Assembly (NCBI RefSeq): GCF_005281615.1
Contig: NZ_SZZM01000004.1
Location: 124,001 to 188,000, forward strand
Direction: 5' to 3'
DNA length: 64,000 nucleotides
From: Rhodoligotrophos defluvii
Lineage (GTDB): Bacteria; Pseudomonadota; Alphaproteobacteria; Rhizobiales; Im1
The translations under genes were made by a program, and so were the position numbers. A model generated the notes under the pieces. That model saw only the letters and a program-made list of their open reading frames with translations, was not told the origin of the DNA and ran no database searches. This document shows, one piece after another, positions 28,055-37,088 of this stretch (position 1 is the stretch's first letter; the number at the start of each line of letters is the position of its first letter).

Positions 28055-29209
28055 TTACCAGCTCTTGATGATCTCGAGCTTGCCGCCCTTCCAGATGGCT
28101 ACGCCGAACTTGTCGACGCCGGCATGGTCTTCCTCCGAATAGGTGATCGGCGGGAAAATGCCGGATTTGAAGTCCTTTATGCTCTCCATGGCTTCAATCA
28201 GCGTCTCCCGTGTCGGCTCGCCTTCGATCCGCTTCAAGGCTTCGACGAACAGCATGGCGCCGATCACACCGTTGTAGGCGAAGTAACCCGGACGGGTGTT
28301 GGGCGCGTATTTGGCGAGGATCTCGTTCGTGGCCTGCGCCTCCGGCATGTTGGGCAGAGCCACGTCGAACACGATGTGCATGCCTTCCACCGCACTGCCG
28401 CCGAGTTCAGCGAACAAAGGATCTGCAAGAAGCGAAGGGCCGACCCAGGTCGGAGCCCAGCCCTGCGCTTCCGCCGTCTTCAGGAACAGCGCCACCGGCT
28501 TCGGAATCCCGGCAAGAACCACCACGTCGGGTTCGGCGCTTCGGAGCCGTGCCACCTGGCTGCTCATGTCTATGTCGTTCGGCTCGTAACTGGCCTCGGC
28601 AACGATCTCTTTGCCGGCTTCCTTCAGCACCTCGACCAGGCCGTCATACGGATCCTTTCCGAAATCGTCGTTCTGGTACAGGATCGCGATCTTCTCCGCC
28701 TTGAGATCATCGAGGATGTATCTGGCAAGCGCGCGGCCACGCTCGACGCCGGTTGGCAGGATCCCGAACACCTCCTTGGCCTCCGGCTCGAGCAGTGTCG
28801 GGCTACCGACGATCGGTCCGATGAGGGGGACCTGCCGCTGCTTGATATATGGCAGCACCGCAAGATTGGTCACCGTGCCGAGCGTCGACACGAAAGCGAA
28901 GATTCCATCGCGCTCGACCAGGCTTCGCGCCGCGGCGACCGACTGTTGCGGATTGTACGAATCATTCTCGACCAGCCACTCGATCTTTCGGCCGTTCACG
29001 CCGCCATTCTCGTTCACGTGCCGCAGGTAAGCATTGGTGCCGTCGCGGACCTGGACGGCGCCCGCCGCCAGCCCGCTCTGCAAGGGCAGGAACGCGCCGA
29101 TCACGACCTTGTCCTCCGTCACGCCGGTCGCCTGCGCCAAACCAGGCCCGGTGATGCCGACGGTAAACAGGGCCGCGACCACCGCCGCTTTGATGGCTTT
29201 TGCTTTCAT
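28055..29209 (-). CDS. branched-chain-type ABC transporter substrate-binding protein (LivJ-like)
   Basis: 384 residues, ATG 29209 with GGAGGAG upstream. The signal peptide is MKAKAIKAAVVAALFTVGIT up to about residue 26. The mature protein has VVIGAFLPLQSGLAAGAVQV, NENGGVNGRKIEWLVENDSY and KIAILYQNDDFGKDPYDGL, classic for type I periplasmic receptors. In operons with CoA ligases these often bind aromatic or dicarboxylic acids. It follows livHMGF and overlaps livF by 4 bases. Confidence 0.9.
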   Translation of the reverse strand: MKAKAIKAAVVAALFTVGITGPGLAQATGVTEDKVVIGAFLPLQSGLAAGAVQVRDGTNAYLRHVNENGGVNGRKIEWLVENDSYNPQQSVAAARSLVERDGIFAFVSTLGTVTNLAVLPYIKQRQVPLIGPIVGSPTLLEPEAKEVFGILPTGVERGRALARYILDDLKAEKIAILYQNDDFGKDPYDGLVEVLKEAGKEIVAEASYEPNDIDMSSQVARLRSAEPDVVVLAGIPKPVALFLKTAEAQGWAPTWVGPSLLADPLFAELGGSAVEGMHIVFDVALPNMPEAQATNEILAKYAPNTRPGYFAYNGVIGAMLFVEALKRIEGEPTRETLIEAMESIKDFKSGIFPPITYSEEDHAGVDKFGVAIWKGGKLEIIKSW

Positions 29210-29937
29210 TGTGTCTCCTCCTTGTGCTTGCTTGTTATTCCGTGCCCGAGATAGGCGGCCGCGACGGTTTGGTCCTTGACCAGCTCGGCGGCCGGACCCG
29301 CCCTCACGAGCCGGCCTTTTTCAAGGACGAATGCATCCTCGGCGATGCTTAGCGCCTGGCGCGCATTCTGCTCGACGAGGAAGACCGTGATGCCCTTGCG
29401 GTGAATGGCATCGATGAGACGCATCACCTCACGAACGAAGATCGGAGCGAGGCCCAGCGATGGCTCGTCGAGCAGCAGCAGACGCGGCTTCGACATCAAG
29501 CCTCGACCAATTGCCACCATCTGCTGCTCGCCGCCGGACAAGGTCTTGGCGAACTGCCTCCGCCGCTCGGCGAGCCGCGGGAACAGCGCCATGACCTCGG
29601 CGAAATCCTCATCGAGCCCATCGCGCCTGAGATAGGCGCCCATGCGGATATTTTCCTCGACCGTCAGGTCGCCGAAAAGCTGCCGCCCCTCGGGCACGAG
29701 GGCGAGCCCACGACCGACGCGCTGTTCGGTCGGCATGCTGAGGACATCATGCCCCTCGAACTGGATGCTTCCCGTCGAGGCGGGCACCAGGCCCAGAATA
29801 GCCTTCATCAGGGTGGACTTGCCGGCGCCGTTCGCGCCGAGAAGGCAGGCGATCGTCCCTGCGCGCACCTCGAGCGTCACGTCATCGAGCGCGACGACAC
29901 CGCCATAGCGGACGCCGAGCGCCTCAACCCGCAGCAT
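29206..29937 (-). CDS. LivF-type ABC transporter ATP-binding protein
   Basis: 243 residues. Walker A GANGAGKST, Q-loop region LVPEGRQLFGDLTVEENIRM, signature LSGGEQQM, Walker B LLLLDEPSLGLAP, H-loop replaced by the usual LivF VEQNARQALSIA. Overlaps livG by 14 bases and the binding protein by 4 bases. Confidence 0.93.
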   Translation of the reverse strand: MLRVEALGVRYGGVVALDDVTLEVRAGTIACLLGANGAGKSTLMKAILGLVPASTGSIQFEGHDVLSMPTEQRVGRGLALVPEGRQLFGDLTVEENIRMGAYLRRDGLDEDFAEVMALFPRLAERRRQFAKTLSGGEQQMVAIGRGLMSKPRLLLLDEPSLGLAPIFVREVMRLIDAIHRKGITVFLVEQNARQALSIAEDAFVLEKGRLVRAGPAAELVKDQTVAAAYLGHGITSKHKEETQ

Positions 29938-30703
29938 CGGCGACCTCCTCTCCGAGATAGGCCTCGATCACGTTCGGATCGCTCGCGATCTCGGCGGGCA
30001 TGCCTTCGGCAATTTTGGCGCCGTGGTCGAGGACGACGATGCGGTCGCATGTGCGCATGACGAGCGGCATGTCGTGCTCGACCAAAAGGATGGTGAGGCC
30101 CCGCTCCTCGCGCAGCCGCAGGATCAGATCGCCGAGCTCGGCGCTTTCGGCCGGATTTGCTCCGGCGGCCGGTTCATCGAGCAAGATGAGCTTCGGATCG
30201 GCGACGAGCGCGCGGGCCAGTTCGACGCGCTTCTCCTGGCCGTAGGGGAGCGTGCTGACCACTCTGTCGGCGACCTCCGTCAGGCCGAGCGCAGCCAGCT
30301 CGGCCTCGACGCGCTCATGCGCGGCCCGTGCCTTCGCCCGCGCGGCTGGTCCGGCGACGAGGTCGGACAGGAGGCCCGCACGAAATCGGAAATCGCATCC
30401 GACCAGCACGTTCTCGCGAACCGTCGCTTCTCTGAACAGCTCCAGGTTTTGAAAGGTGCGGGCGATGCCGCAGGCGGCAAGTTCGTCCGTTCGGCGATCG
30501 AGCAGATTCGTGTCGGCATAGCGGACTTGGCCGGCGGTCGGCTCGTAAATGCGGCAAAGGCAGTTCAGGAGCGTGCTCTTGCCGGCGCCGTTCGGTCCGA
30601 TCAGGCCGACGATCGAGTGCTCGTCGATCGCGAAACTCACCCTGTCGAGAGCGATGAGACCGCCGAAGGCGCACGTCAACTCCTGCACCTCGAGAATGGA
30701 CAT
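29924..30703 (-). CDS. LivG-type ABC transporter ATP-binding protein
   Basis: 259 residues from ATG 30703, which shares its base with the livM stop (TGATG); the longer open frame upstream is livM read in another frame. Walker A GPNGAGKST, ARTFQNLELFREATVRENVL (LivG Q-loop region), signature LPYGQEKRVELARAL, Walker B LILLDEPAAGANP, H-loop LLVEHDMPLVM. Confidence 0.93.
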   Translation of the reverse strand: MSILEVQELTCAFGGLIALDRVSFAIDEHSIVGLIGPNGAGKSTLLNCLCRIYEPTAGQVRYADTNLLDRRTDELAACGIARTFQNLELFREATVRENVLVGCDFRFRAGLLSDLVAGPAARAKARAAHERVEAELAALGLTEVADRVVSTLPYGQEKRVELARALVADPKLILLDEPAAGANPAESAELGDLILRLREERGLTILLVEHDMPLVMRTCDRIVVLDHGAKIAEGMPAEIASDPNVIEAYLGEEVADAAG

Positions 30704-31686
30704 CAAGCCTCCTTGCCTGCCGCGGGCGTGCCGGCGGGGACGGGCCGCGGCTGGGGCCTGGCGAACAGGCTTGCGACGCGCTCGGGTAGACTCGCCAGCC
30801 CGCCCGGGAGGGTGAGCATGACGACGACCAGAATGACGCCGTAGACGACCATCTGTGCCTCGCCCATGTCGCGCATGAGCTCTGGCGCGAGCGCAAGGAA
30901 AGCGGCGCCGAGAACGGCGCCGGAGAGGCGCCCGAGCCCGCCGATGACGATCATGGTCAGGAAGGAAAGCGAAGCGGTCAGCGTGAATGTGGACACGCTT
31001 AGATAACCGACGAGATGGGCATAGAGCGCCCCGGAAATCCCGGTCAGGAATGCACTCAGCACGAAAGCTGTGATGAGGCTGCGGCTTCTGCTGATGCCGC
31101 AGCACTGGGCAGCGGTCGGACTCAACCGTAGCGCCATGAGCGCCCGTCCGCTCGGAAAGCGTTTAAGATTGTGCGCTGCCCACGCAAACAGCGCGCCCAC
31201 TGCCACTATGACGTAGTAATAGTATTGGTCGGCAAGCAGTTCGGCCCCGAAAAAGGACGGTCTCGGCACGAACATCCCGGTGCGCCCGCCGGTCAGGCCT
31301 TCCCACTCATGCAGCACCTGTTCAATCACAAGCGCGAAGGCGAGCGTGGCGATCGCCAGATAGTGCCCCTGCACGCGCAGAGCCGGGATGGCGACGAGCA
31401 GGCCGAAAAGACCCGCGATGACGCCGCCGGCGATAACGCCCAGCAGGAAAGGAAAGCCGACTTTCGTGACGAGGATTGCAGAGCCGTAGGCGCCGAGCGC
31501 CCAAAAAGCGGCATGCCCGATGGAGACCTGACCGGCCTGCGCCACCAGGATGTTCAGGGCGAGCGCCACGATGAAATATGCGGCGATCGTGCACAGGATG
31601 AAATCGACATAGCTGCCGCCGAGCCACGGTAGCGCTATGATTGCAACAACGGCGGCGAGCGTCTGGAGAAGGCGATACACGCTCAC
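30703..31686 (-). CDS. LivM-type ABC transporter permease
   Basis: 327 residues, GTG start at 31686. Multiple membrane segments with the LivM landmarks LNILVAQAGQVSIGHAAFWA, ALRVQGHYLAIATLAFALV and FLTMIVIGGLGRLSGAVLGA. The C-terminal tail is Pro/Ala-rich and soluble. One base separates it from livH. Confidence 0.92.
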   Translation of the reverse strand: MSVYRLLQTLAAVVAIIALPWLGGSYVDFILCTIAAYFIVALALNILVAQAGQVSIGHAAFWALGAYGSAILVTKVGFPFLLGVIAGGVIAGLFGLLVAIPALRVQGHYLAIATLAFALVIEQVLHEWEGLTGGRTGMFVPRPSFFGAELLADQYYYYVIVAVGALFAWAAHNLKRFPSGRALMALRLSPTAAQCCGISRSRSLITAFVLSAFLTGISGALYAHLVGYLSVSTFTLTASLSFLTMIVIGGLGRLSGAVLGAAFLALAPELMRDMGEAQMVVYGVILVVVMLTLPGGLASLPERVASLFARPQPRPVPAGTPAAGKEA

Positions 31687-31687
31687 C

Positions 31688-32557
31688 TCACACCTTCTTC
31701 ACCGACGGTTTCCCGAGCAGTCCCTCGGGGCGAACCATCAGAACGGCCACAATCACCACGAACGCGATCGCGTCGTCGAAAGCCGAGGAAACGTAGACGC
31801 TCGTCAAGCTTTCGACGACGCCGACGAGCACGCCGCCCAGTACCGCGCCGGGAAGGCTGGTGAAGCCGCCAAGAACAGCTCCCGCCAAGGCTTTGAGCAG
31901 AACCAGGAACATCATGTTCACATCGATGAAGGTCAGCGGCGCGATCAGTACGCCGGCGACCGCACCGATTCCGCCTGCGATCGCCCACGACAGGAGTGAC
32001 ACGCGGCCGACAGATACGCCCATCAGCCGCGCCGCCTGCGGGTTCATGCTCGCCGCCCGCATCGCGGTTCCCTGGCGGGTATGCTCAAGGAAGACATACA
32101 GCCCAACGAGAACCAGAACCGAGACCCCGGCGATGGCGAGATTGCTTGGGGAGACCAGAGCGCCAGCGATCTCGATCGGCGCTTGGGGCAGAAGCGAGGG
32201 AAACGTAAACGCGTCGAAGCCCCAGATCCAGCCGGCGCCATAGTGAAAGATCATCCACAATCCGATCGTGACGATGAGCGCGTTCAATGGTGGCGCGCCG
32301 AGCAGCGGCCGGATAGCGATCCGCTCCGTCAGAGCGCCTAAAAGGGCGCCGATCGGGAAGGCAAGCAAGAGCACGGCGAGCAGCGGCAGCTTTCCCGCAG
32401 TCAGCAAAGATAGTCCCGCGAAGGCGCTGACCATGGCCATCTCGCCCTGGGCGAAATTCACCACGTCGGTCGCTTTGAAGACCAGGACGAGCGCGAGCGC
32501 GATCAGAGCATAGATGCAGCCGATGGCGACCCCGGAGACGAGAACCTGAATCAGCAT
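31688..32557 (-). CDS. LivH-type ABC transporter permease
   Basis: 289 residues, ATG 32557. Family landmarks are GVAIGCIYALIALALVLVFK, VVNFAQGEMAMVSAF and the C-terminal ALAGAVLGGFTSLPGAVLGG with VRPEGLLGKP at the end. First gene of livHMGF-J-CoA ligase-fusion, all co-directional with overlaps or very short gaps, divergent from the GntR regulator at 32778. Confidence 0.92.
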   Translation of the reverse strand: MLIQVLVSGVAIGCIYALIALALVLVFKATDVVNFAQGEMAMVSAFAGLSLLTAGKLPLLAVLLLAFPIGALLGALTERIAIRPLLGAPPLNALIVTIGLWMIFHYGAGWIWGFDAFTFPSLLPQAPIEIAGALVSPSNLAIAGVSVLVLVGLYVFLEHTRQGTAMRAASMNPQAARLMGVSVGRVSLLSWAIAGGIGAVAGVLIAPLTFIDVNMMFLVLLKALAGAVLGGFTSLPGAVLGGVLVGVVESLTSVYVSSAFDDAIAFVVIVAVLMVRPEGLLGKPSVKKV

Positions 32558-32687
32558 CGCGCGAACCGAAACTTCGCGCGAAAGTCCGACCGACAGAAGG
32601 CCGCGCTACCGCTTTCCGGTCGCGACATCCACCCATTGCAAGCTCTAGGACTCCTCCGCATGCGTTCCTAGCCTCGGCAAAACCAGT

Positions 32688-32709
32688 GTAATATATTACC
32701 GATATATCG
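32688..32709. promoter_or_regulatory. two adjacent palindromes in the livH-gntR control region
   Basis: GTAATATATTAC (32688-32699) and CGATATATCG (32700-32709) are perfect palindromes placed back to back in the 220-base divergent gap. They are very AT-rich compared with the surrounding DNA and suit a dimeric GntR/FCD repressor and promoter -10 elements for the divergent genes. Confidence 0.55.
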
Positions 32710-32777
32710 CTCGTATGCAACCGCCAGAATCGTCTATATGCTTTGCGATTTTCGCGAGGTGCTTGGGAGCACGATGA

Positions 32778-33431
32778 ATGACGCAATCAGAGCTTGCGTT
32801 TAACACGCTTCAGCGACTGATCGAGGAAGGGCGGCTCAAGCCTGGCTCGATGATATCAGAACGGGGTTTGATGGCGATTACGGGTCTCGGGCGCACCCCG
32901 GTGCGCGAAGCCATCCAACGTCTCGAACGCAACTACATGGTTCGCGTCCACCCGAGCAAGGGAATCGAAATTCCGGCGAACTCGGTCGAGGATCAACTCA
33001 GCAGGCTCGAGGTCCGCAGAGCAATGGAAGTCCTTGCGGTGGGGCTGGCCTGCAAGCGAGCGACGGCGAAAGATCTTGAACTGATTGAGGCAATGGCGAC
33101 GGCGCTGAAAGCTGATTTTTCGTTCAGCGACTATGCCGAAACGGTACGCCAAACCCACAAGCTGATCATTGATTCCGCGCATAACCCCTACTTGGAGGCT
33201 CTGATGAAGCCTTTGCAGGCGCTGTCGCGGCGCTTCTGGATGACGCATGTTCGCGACGAGAACGCCGAGGTTTTGCGCGGCAAAACCCTGCATCGTGAAA
33301 TTCTTCTGGCAATCGCGGAACGCAATGTCCGTCGGGCTGAAGCGGCATCGCTGGCGCTGAACGATTACCTGGTCGAGTTCGCGTTGAGGACTGTCAACGA
33401 GAATGTCAGGACCGGCGGAGGGTGGTTTTGA
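32778..33431 (+). CDS. GntR family (FCD-type) transcriptional regulator
   Basis: 217 residues, ATG 32778. Winged helix: LQRLIEEGRLKPGSMISERG then LGRTPVREAIQRLERNYMV. The C-terminal all-helical FCD domain includes LEVRRAMEVLAVGLACKRA, TVRQTHKLIIDSAHNPYLEA and LHREILLAIAERNVRRAE, whose Asp/His positions normally bind a metal and a carboxylic-acid ligand. It is divergent from the first Liv operon and probably represses it. Confidence 0.9.
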   Translation: MTQSELAFNTLQRLIEEGRLKPGSMISERGLMAITGLGRTPVREAIQRLERNYMVRVHPSKGIEIPANSVEDQLSRLEVRRAMEVLAVGLACKRATAKDLELIEAMATALKADFSFSDYAETVRQTHKLIIDSAHNPYLEALMKPLQALSRRFWMTHVRDENAEVLRGKTLHREILLAIAERNVRRAEAASLALNDYLVEFALRTVNENVRTGGGWF

Positions 33432-33582
33432 ACCCGCCCCTGTCATTGCACTGAACAGTTCGGCGCCGCACGAGATGGACGAGAGATCTACCCTTGGACC
33501 GGTGCCGCTCCATGGCCGCCACCAGGTGTCCCAATGCAGAAATACGTGCCCTCCGAACAGATGCTGCGAAACGTAGCTTTGA

Positions 33583-34356
33583 TCAGCCGTGCGCTTCTCG
33601 TCCAAGATAGGCAGAAATGACGTTATGATCGGCCATTACGGTCGCCGGATCGCCTTCCGCAAGAGATCTGCCGTAGTCCAAGACATGGACCCGGTCCGCA
33701 AGATCCGAGACCATTTGCATGTCATGTTCGATCCAGAGCATGGGGAGGTTGCGCTCTGCCTTTATCTTCAACATGAAGAACGCCAGGTCTTCGCGCTCTG
33801 GTTGGGTCAAGCCCGCCGAAGGTTCGTCGAGCAGCAGAATGGAGGGCTCGGCACACAGCGCGCGGGCGAAGCCGACGATCTTCTGCAGACCGAAGGGCAA
33901 GGTTCCTACCTTTCGATCGCGAAATTTTTCCAGCTCAAAAAAGCCGATCATCTCGTCGACGGCCTGTCGGTGCCGCTCTTCCTCGCGCCGCATCTTGCGC
34001 GTGCGCAGCATCTCTGACCAGATGCCCGTGTCCATGAGGCTGTGACGGGCTGTCAGCAGACTGTCGGCGATTGTCATCTGGGCGAACATTTCGCCGTGTT
34101 GGAAGGTGCGCCTCACTCCACGCGCGGCAATGTCATGCGGCGTCAAACCGACCAGGCTGGTGTCATGGAAGGTAATCGTGCCAGAAGGCCTGTAGATGCC
34201 GCTTATGCAGTTGAGCACGCTCGTTTTTCCAGCACCGTTCGGCCCTATCAGAGCGAACAGGTCGCCGTTGCGCACACTGAACGAAACCTCGTTCAGTACC
34301 GTCAGGCCCCCGAAGCCAAGGCTGACCTTCTCGAGAACGAGTGCCGTCAACTCCAA
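33583..34356 (-). CDS. LivG-type ABC transporter ATP-binding protein (second Liv system)
   Basis: 257 residues. The likely start is TTG 34356, because GGAGGAG lies 7 bases upstream and the protein then begins LELTALVLEKVSLGFGGL, the normal LivG opening; an upstream alternative at 34383 lacks this. Walker A GPNGAGKTS, VRRTFQHGEMFAQMTIADSL, LPFGLQKIVGFARAL as signature and Walker B ILLLDEPSAGLTQ. Last gene of the long minus-strand cluster; it overlaps the LivF stop by 10 bases. Confidence 0.9.
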   Translation of the reverse strand: MELTALVLEKVSLGFGGLTVLNEVSFSVRNGDLFALIGPNGAGKTSVLNCISGIYRPSGTITFHDTSLVGLTPHDIAARGVRRTFQHGEMFAQMTIADSLLTARHSLMDTGIWSEMLRTRKMRREEERHRQAVDEMIGFFELEKFRDRKVGTLPFGLQKIVGFARALCAEPSILLLDEPSAGLTQPEREDLAFFMLKIKAERNLPMLWIEHDMQMVSDLADRVHVLDYGRSLAEGDPATVMADHNVISAYLGREAHG

Positions 34357-35150
34357 CTTGAAACTCCTCCGGCAGCGCGGCAATCCCGGTAGCTCTTGCG
34401 CGTGCCATTGTTGGCGCCGAGATAAATGCGCTGGACATCCGCATTCTCGGCAAGTGCCTTCGGCGTCCCTTGCGCCGCAAGGCGGCCGTTTTCGAGCACA
34501 TAGACATAGTCGGCCATTCGCATGGCCAGCCCGGCGCTTTGCTCGACCAGCAACAGCGTCAGCTTGATCTCACGTCTGATTTCCAGCAACCGTTCCGCCA
34601 GCTCTTGTACCACGATGGGCGCAAGCCCCAGTGAGAGCTCGTCGATTGCAAGGAGGCGCGGCCCGCAGACGATGGCAGCAGCGATCGCAAGCATCTGACG
34701 CTCGCCTCCCGAAAGCAGCCCGGCTTCCTTGCGCCTCAGATGGGCCAATCGGGGGAAATAAGTGTAAGCCAATTCCTCGCGACGCGCTCTGTTGGAAGCG
34801 CTCCACCGAGATGGTCCTACTGCCGCGATGTTCTCGCTCACGGACAGGTTCGGGAAGACCTTGTCACGCTCCGAAACCAGCACGAGCCCCGCTGAAGTGA
34901 TCTGATGTGGCAAAAGGCCCAGCAACGAAGTTCCGCAAAATGTGATGGCGCCACGCCGGACACGCGCCCTGTCGAGTGGAATAAACCCGGTGATTGCCCG
35001 CAGCGTCGAGGTCTTCCCGGCGCCATTCGCCCCCAAGATGCTGACCACCTGTTGCTCGGCGACGTGAAAGCTCACATCCTGGACGGCGATGATCGCTTTC
35101 TTGTACGTGACCTCGAGGGAATCCACCTTGAGCAAAGGCTGCTCGCTCAT
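34347..35150 (-). CDS. LivF-type ABC transporter ATP-binding protein (second Liv system)
   Basis: 267 residues from ATG 35150; upstream codons of the same frame lie inside livM. Walker A GANGAGKTS, SERDKVFPNLSVSENIAAVG, signature LSGGERQM and Walker B LLAIDELSLGLAP, where Leu follows the catalytic Glu (DEL instead of the usual DEP). Its tail after the fold (about 15 residues) overlaps the start of livG. Confidence 0.9.
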   Translation of the reverse strand: MSEQPLLKVDSLEVTYKKAIIAVQDVSFHVAEQQVVSILGANGAGKTSTLRAITGFIPLDRARVRRGAITFCGTSLLGLLPHQITSAGLVLVSERDKVFPNLSVSENIAAVGPSRWSASNRARREELAYTYFPRLAHLRRKEAGLLSGGERQMLAIAAAIVCGPRLLAIDELSLGLAPIVVQELAERLLEIRREIKLTLLLVEQSAGLAMRMADYVYVLENGRLAAQGTPKALAENADVQRIYLGANNGTRKSYRDCRAAGGVSSWS

Positions 35151-36196
35151 GGCCGCCTCCCGAACCGCATTCTCAGATCGCCCCACATTCCAGCCAGTCC
35201 ACTTGGCTTGAAAAGCAGGAACGCGATCATGACGGCTCCGAAAGCCGCGTAATTCACGGCAAAGACCGAGCCCGCATACAAATCGGCTCCCGGCAGAAGA
35301 TCCAGCGCCGCCTCGATCGCATAGGGCATCAGGACGACGAAGAATGCGCCGCAGATCGCTCCAGCGAGAGATCCCATTCCGCCGATTATGACCATCGCGA
35401 TATACTGGATCGAGACGAAAATCGAGAACGCTTCGACCGATACGAAGCCGCGGTAGTATGCGAAGAGAGCGCCTGCTATCGCAGTTATGGATGAACTGAA
35501 GACAAACGCCAGGAGCTTGAATCGAGCAACGTTTATGCCGAGCGCGGACGCTACGGTCGGGTGGGCGTGCAGGGCGAGCCAAGCCCTGCCCGTACGGGCG
35601 TGGACAAGGCGCCAGCACAACAGATACGCCAAGCTCAGTGCCGCCACCAAGACGAAGTACCAGGTCCGCCCGCCATAGATCTCGTATCCGAAGAGAACGG
35701 GCGGATCGATCAGGATCCCGCTCGAGTAGCCACGTTTGACCTCATATTCGGCTCCTCCATAGAGCACCACAAAATGCAAGGCGAGCGTGCTTACGGCGAG
35801 ATAGACGCCGCGGACCCGCAACGACGGGAGACCAAAGATGAAGCCGAGTGCCGCGCCGGCGAGGCCGGATGCCGGCAAGGTGATCCAGAACGGCGCGGAA
35901 AACTCGCGGAACAGAATGCCAGTGGTAAAGGCTCCTGCTGCCATTAGTCCGGCGTGGCCAAGCGAAATCTGGCCGGCGATACCGGTGAGGATCATCAGCG
36001 AAAGCGCGCCGATCGAAGCGAGCAGAAACTGGCATGCAAGATCGACCAGGAAAGGCGATGCGAAGAATGGCGGCAGGGCTACAACGGCGGCCCACAGCGG
36101 CAGAACCAACCACCTGAGTTCACGCCGGCCGGCACCGAGGGGCGTTGCGGCCGCGCCCGGCCGCCCTGCCAGATCCGGTGAAACCAGGTCAGACAC
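35147..36196 (-). CDS. LivM-type ABC transporter permease (second Liv system)
   Basis: 349 residues, GTG start at 36196. A soluble N-terminal tail of about 28 residues precedes the membrane segments. Landmarks are MILTGIAGQISLGHAGLMAA, SLRVRGVYLAVSTLALHFVV and YIAMVIIGGMGSLAGAICGA. It overlaps livF by 4 bases and livH by 8. Confidence 0.92.
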   Translation of the reverse strand: MSDLVSPDLAGRPGAAATPLGAGRRELRWLVLPLWAAVVALPPFFASPFLVDLACQFLLASIGALSLMILTGIAGQISLGHAGLMAAGAFTTGILFREFSAPFWITLPASGLAGAALGFIFGLPSLRVRGVYLAVSTLALHFVVLYGGAEYEVKRGYSSGILIDPPVLFGYEIYGGRTWYFVLVAALSLAYLLCWRLVHARTGRAWLALHAHPTVASALGINVARFKLLAFVFSSSITAIAGALFAYYRGFVSVEAFSIFVSIQYIAMVIIGGMGSLAGAICGAFFVVLMPYAIEAALDLLPGADLYAGSVFAVNYAAFGAVMIAFLLFKPSGLAGMWGDLRMRFGRRP

Positions 36197-37061
36197 GGTC
36201 GAGTTCCTCGCGAGAGCCGAAGATGCCCCAAGGCCGCACTATGAGCATTGCGATCAGGATAAGGAACGGCACCACATCGGAAAGCAGCGGATCGACATGT
36301 TGAATGAGCGTGACCTCGATGAACGAGACGATCAGCGACCCGATCACTGCGCCAAAGAGACTGTCGAGGCCGCCGACGAGGGCGGCCGGAAAGGCCTTCA
36401 GGCCGATCATCATCATCGAATTGTTGAGGCCCGAGTCGAGGGCGATGAGCATTCCGGCCAAAGCGCCGGTGAAGGTCGATATGCCCCATGTCATGGCGTA
36501 GATCCCGCCCAAATTGATGCCTCTTTGGCCGGCGAGCAGCGTGTTCTGTCCGGCGGCCCGCATTCTGATGCCCCACCGGGTCAGCTTTAGAAACGCGAAC
36601 AGCGCCGAATAGACGACCGCGCATGTCGCGACCAGGAAGAGCGACATGAGCGAGATTCGCGCACCAAGAAAGATCTCCACTGAGGGATTGGCGACTTTTA
36701 GGGCCGCAGCTGGATATTGCTGCTGCGCGGACCAGATGAGAGTGACCAGTCCGCGGATGAGGATGCCCAGCGCAATTGTGGTCAGTACCGCAGCCAGCAC
36801 GGACTCCCCCGTCATGCGGCGCATGAGCATTAGGTAGACGAGAACGCCGACCGAGAGGCTCAACAGCGCCGCAACCGCGAGCGCGACTGCAGGATTGCTC
36901 GATACGGAAGCGGCAGTCGTCAGCAGCAGGTAAGCGCCAAGCATCATGAGCTCACCGTGCGCCAGGTTAAGCACGCGGCTCACCTTGTAGATAAGCACGT
37001 ATCCACAGGAGATCAGCGCATAGATAGATGCGAGAACCACGACATTGACGGCGAGCTGCAT
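36189..37061 (-). CDS. LivH-type ABC transporter permease (second Liv system)
   Basis: 290 residues, ATG 37061 with AAAGGG upstream. Landmarks: LASIYALISCGYVLIYKVSR, VLNLAHGELMMLGAY and LKAFPAALVGGLDSLFGAVI. It sits 27 bases after the binding-protein gene. Confidence 0.92.
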   Translation of the reverse strand: MQLAVNVVVLASIYALISCGYVLIYKVSRVLNLAHGELMMLGAYLLLTTAASVSSNPAVALAVAALLSLSVGVLVYLMLMRRMTGESVLAAVLTTIALGILIRGLVTLIWSAQQQYPAAALKVANPSVEIFLGARISLMSLFLVATCAVVYSALFAFLKLTRWGIRMRAAGQNTLLAGQRGINLGGIYAMTWGISTFTGALAGMLIALDSGLNNSMMMIGLKAFPAALVGGLDSLFGAVIGSLIVSFIEVTLIQHVDPLLSDVVPFLILIAMLIVRPWGIFGSREELDRV

Positions 37062-37088
37062 CGCCCTTTCCCCCTTCGGCCGGCACGA

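Noticed and set aside
27473-29254. 593-codon plus-strand open frame
   Set aside because: It lies opposite the acyl-CoA ligase and the Liv receptor, which have clear motifs; the plus translation resembles nothing known.
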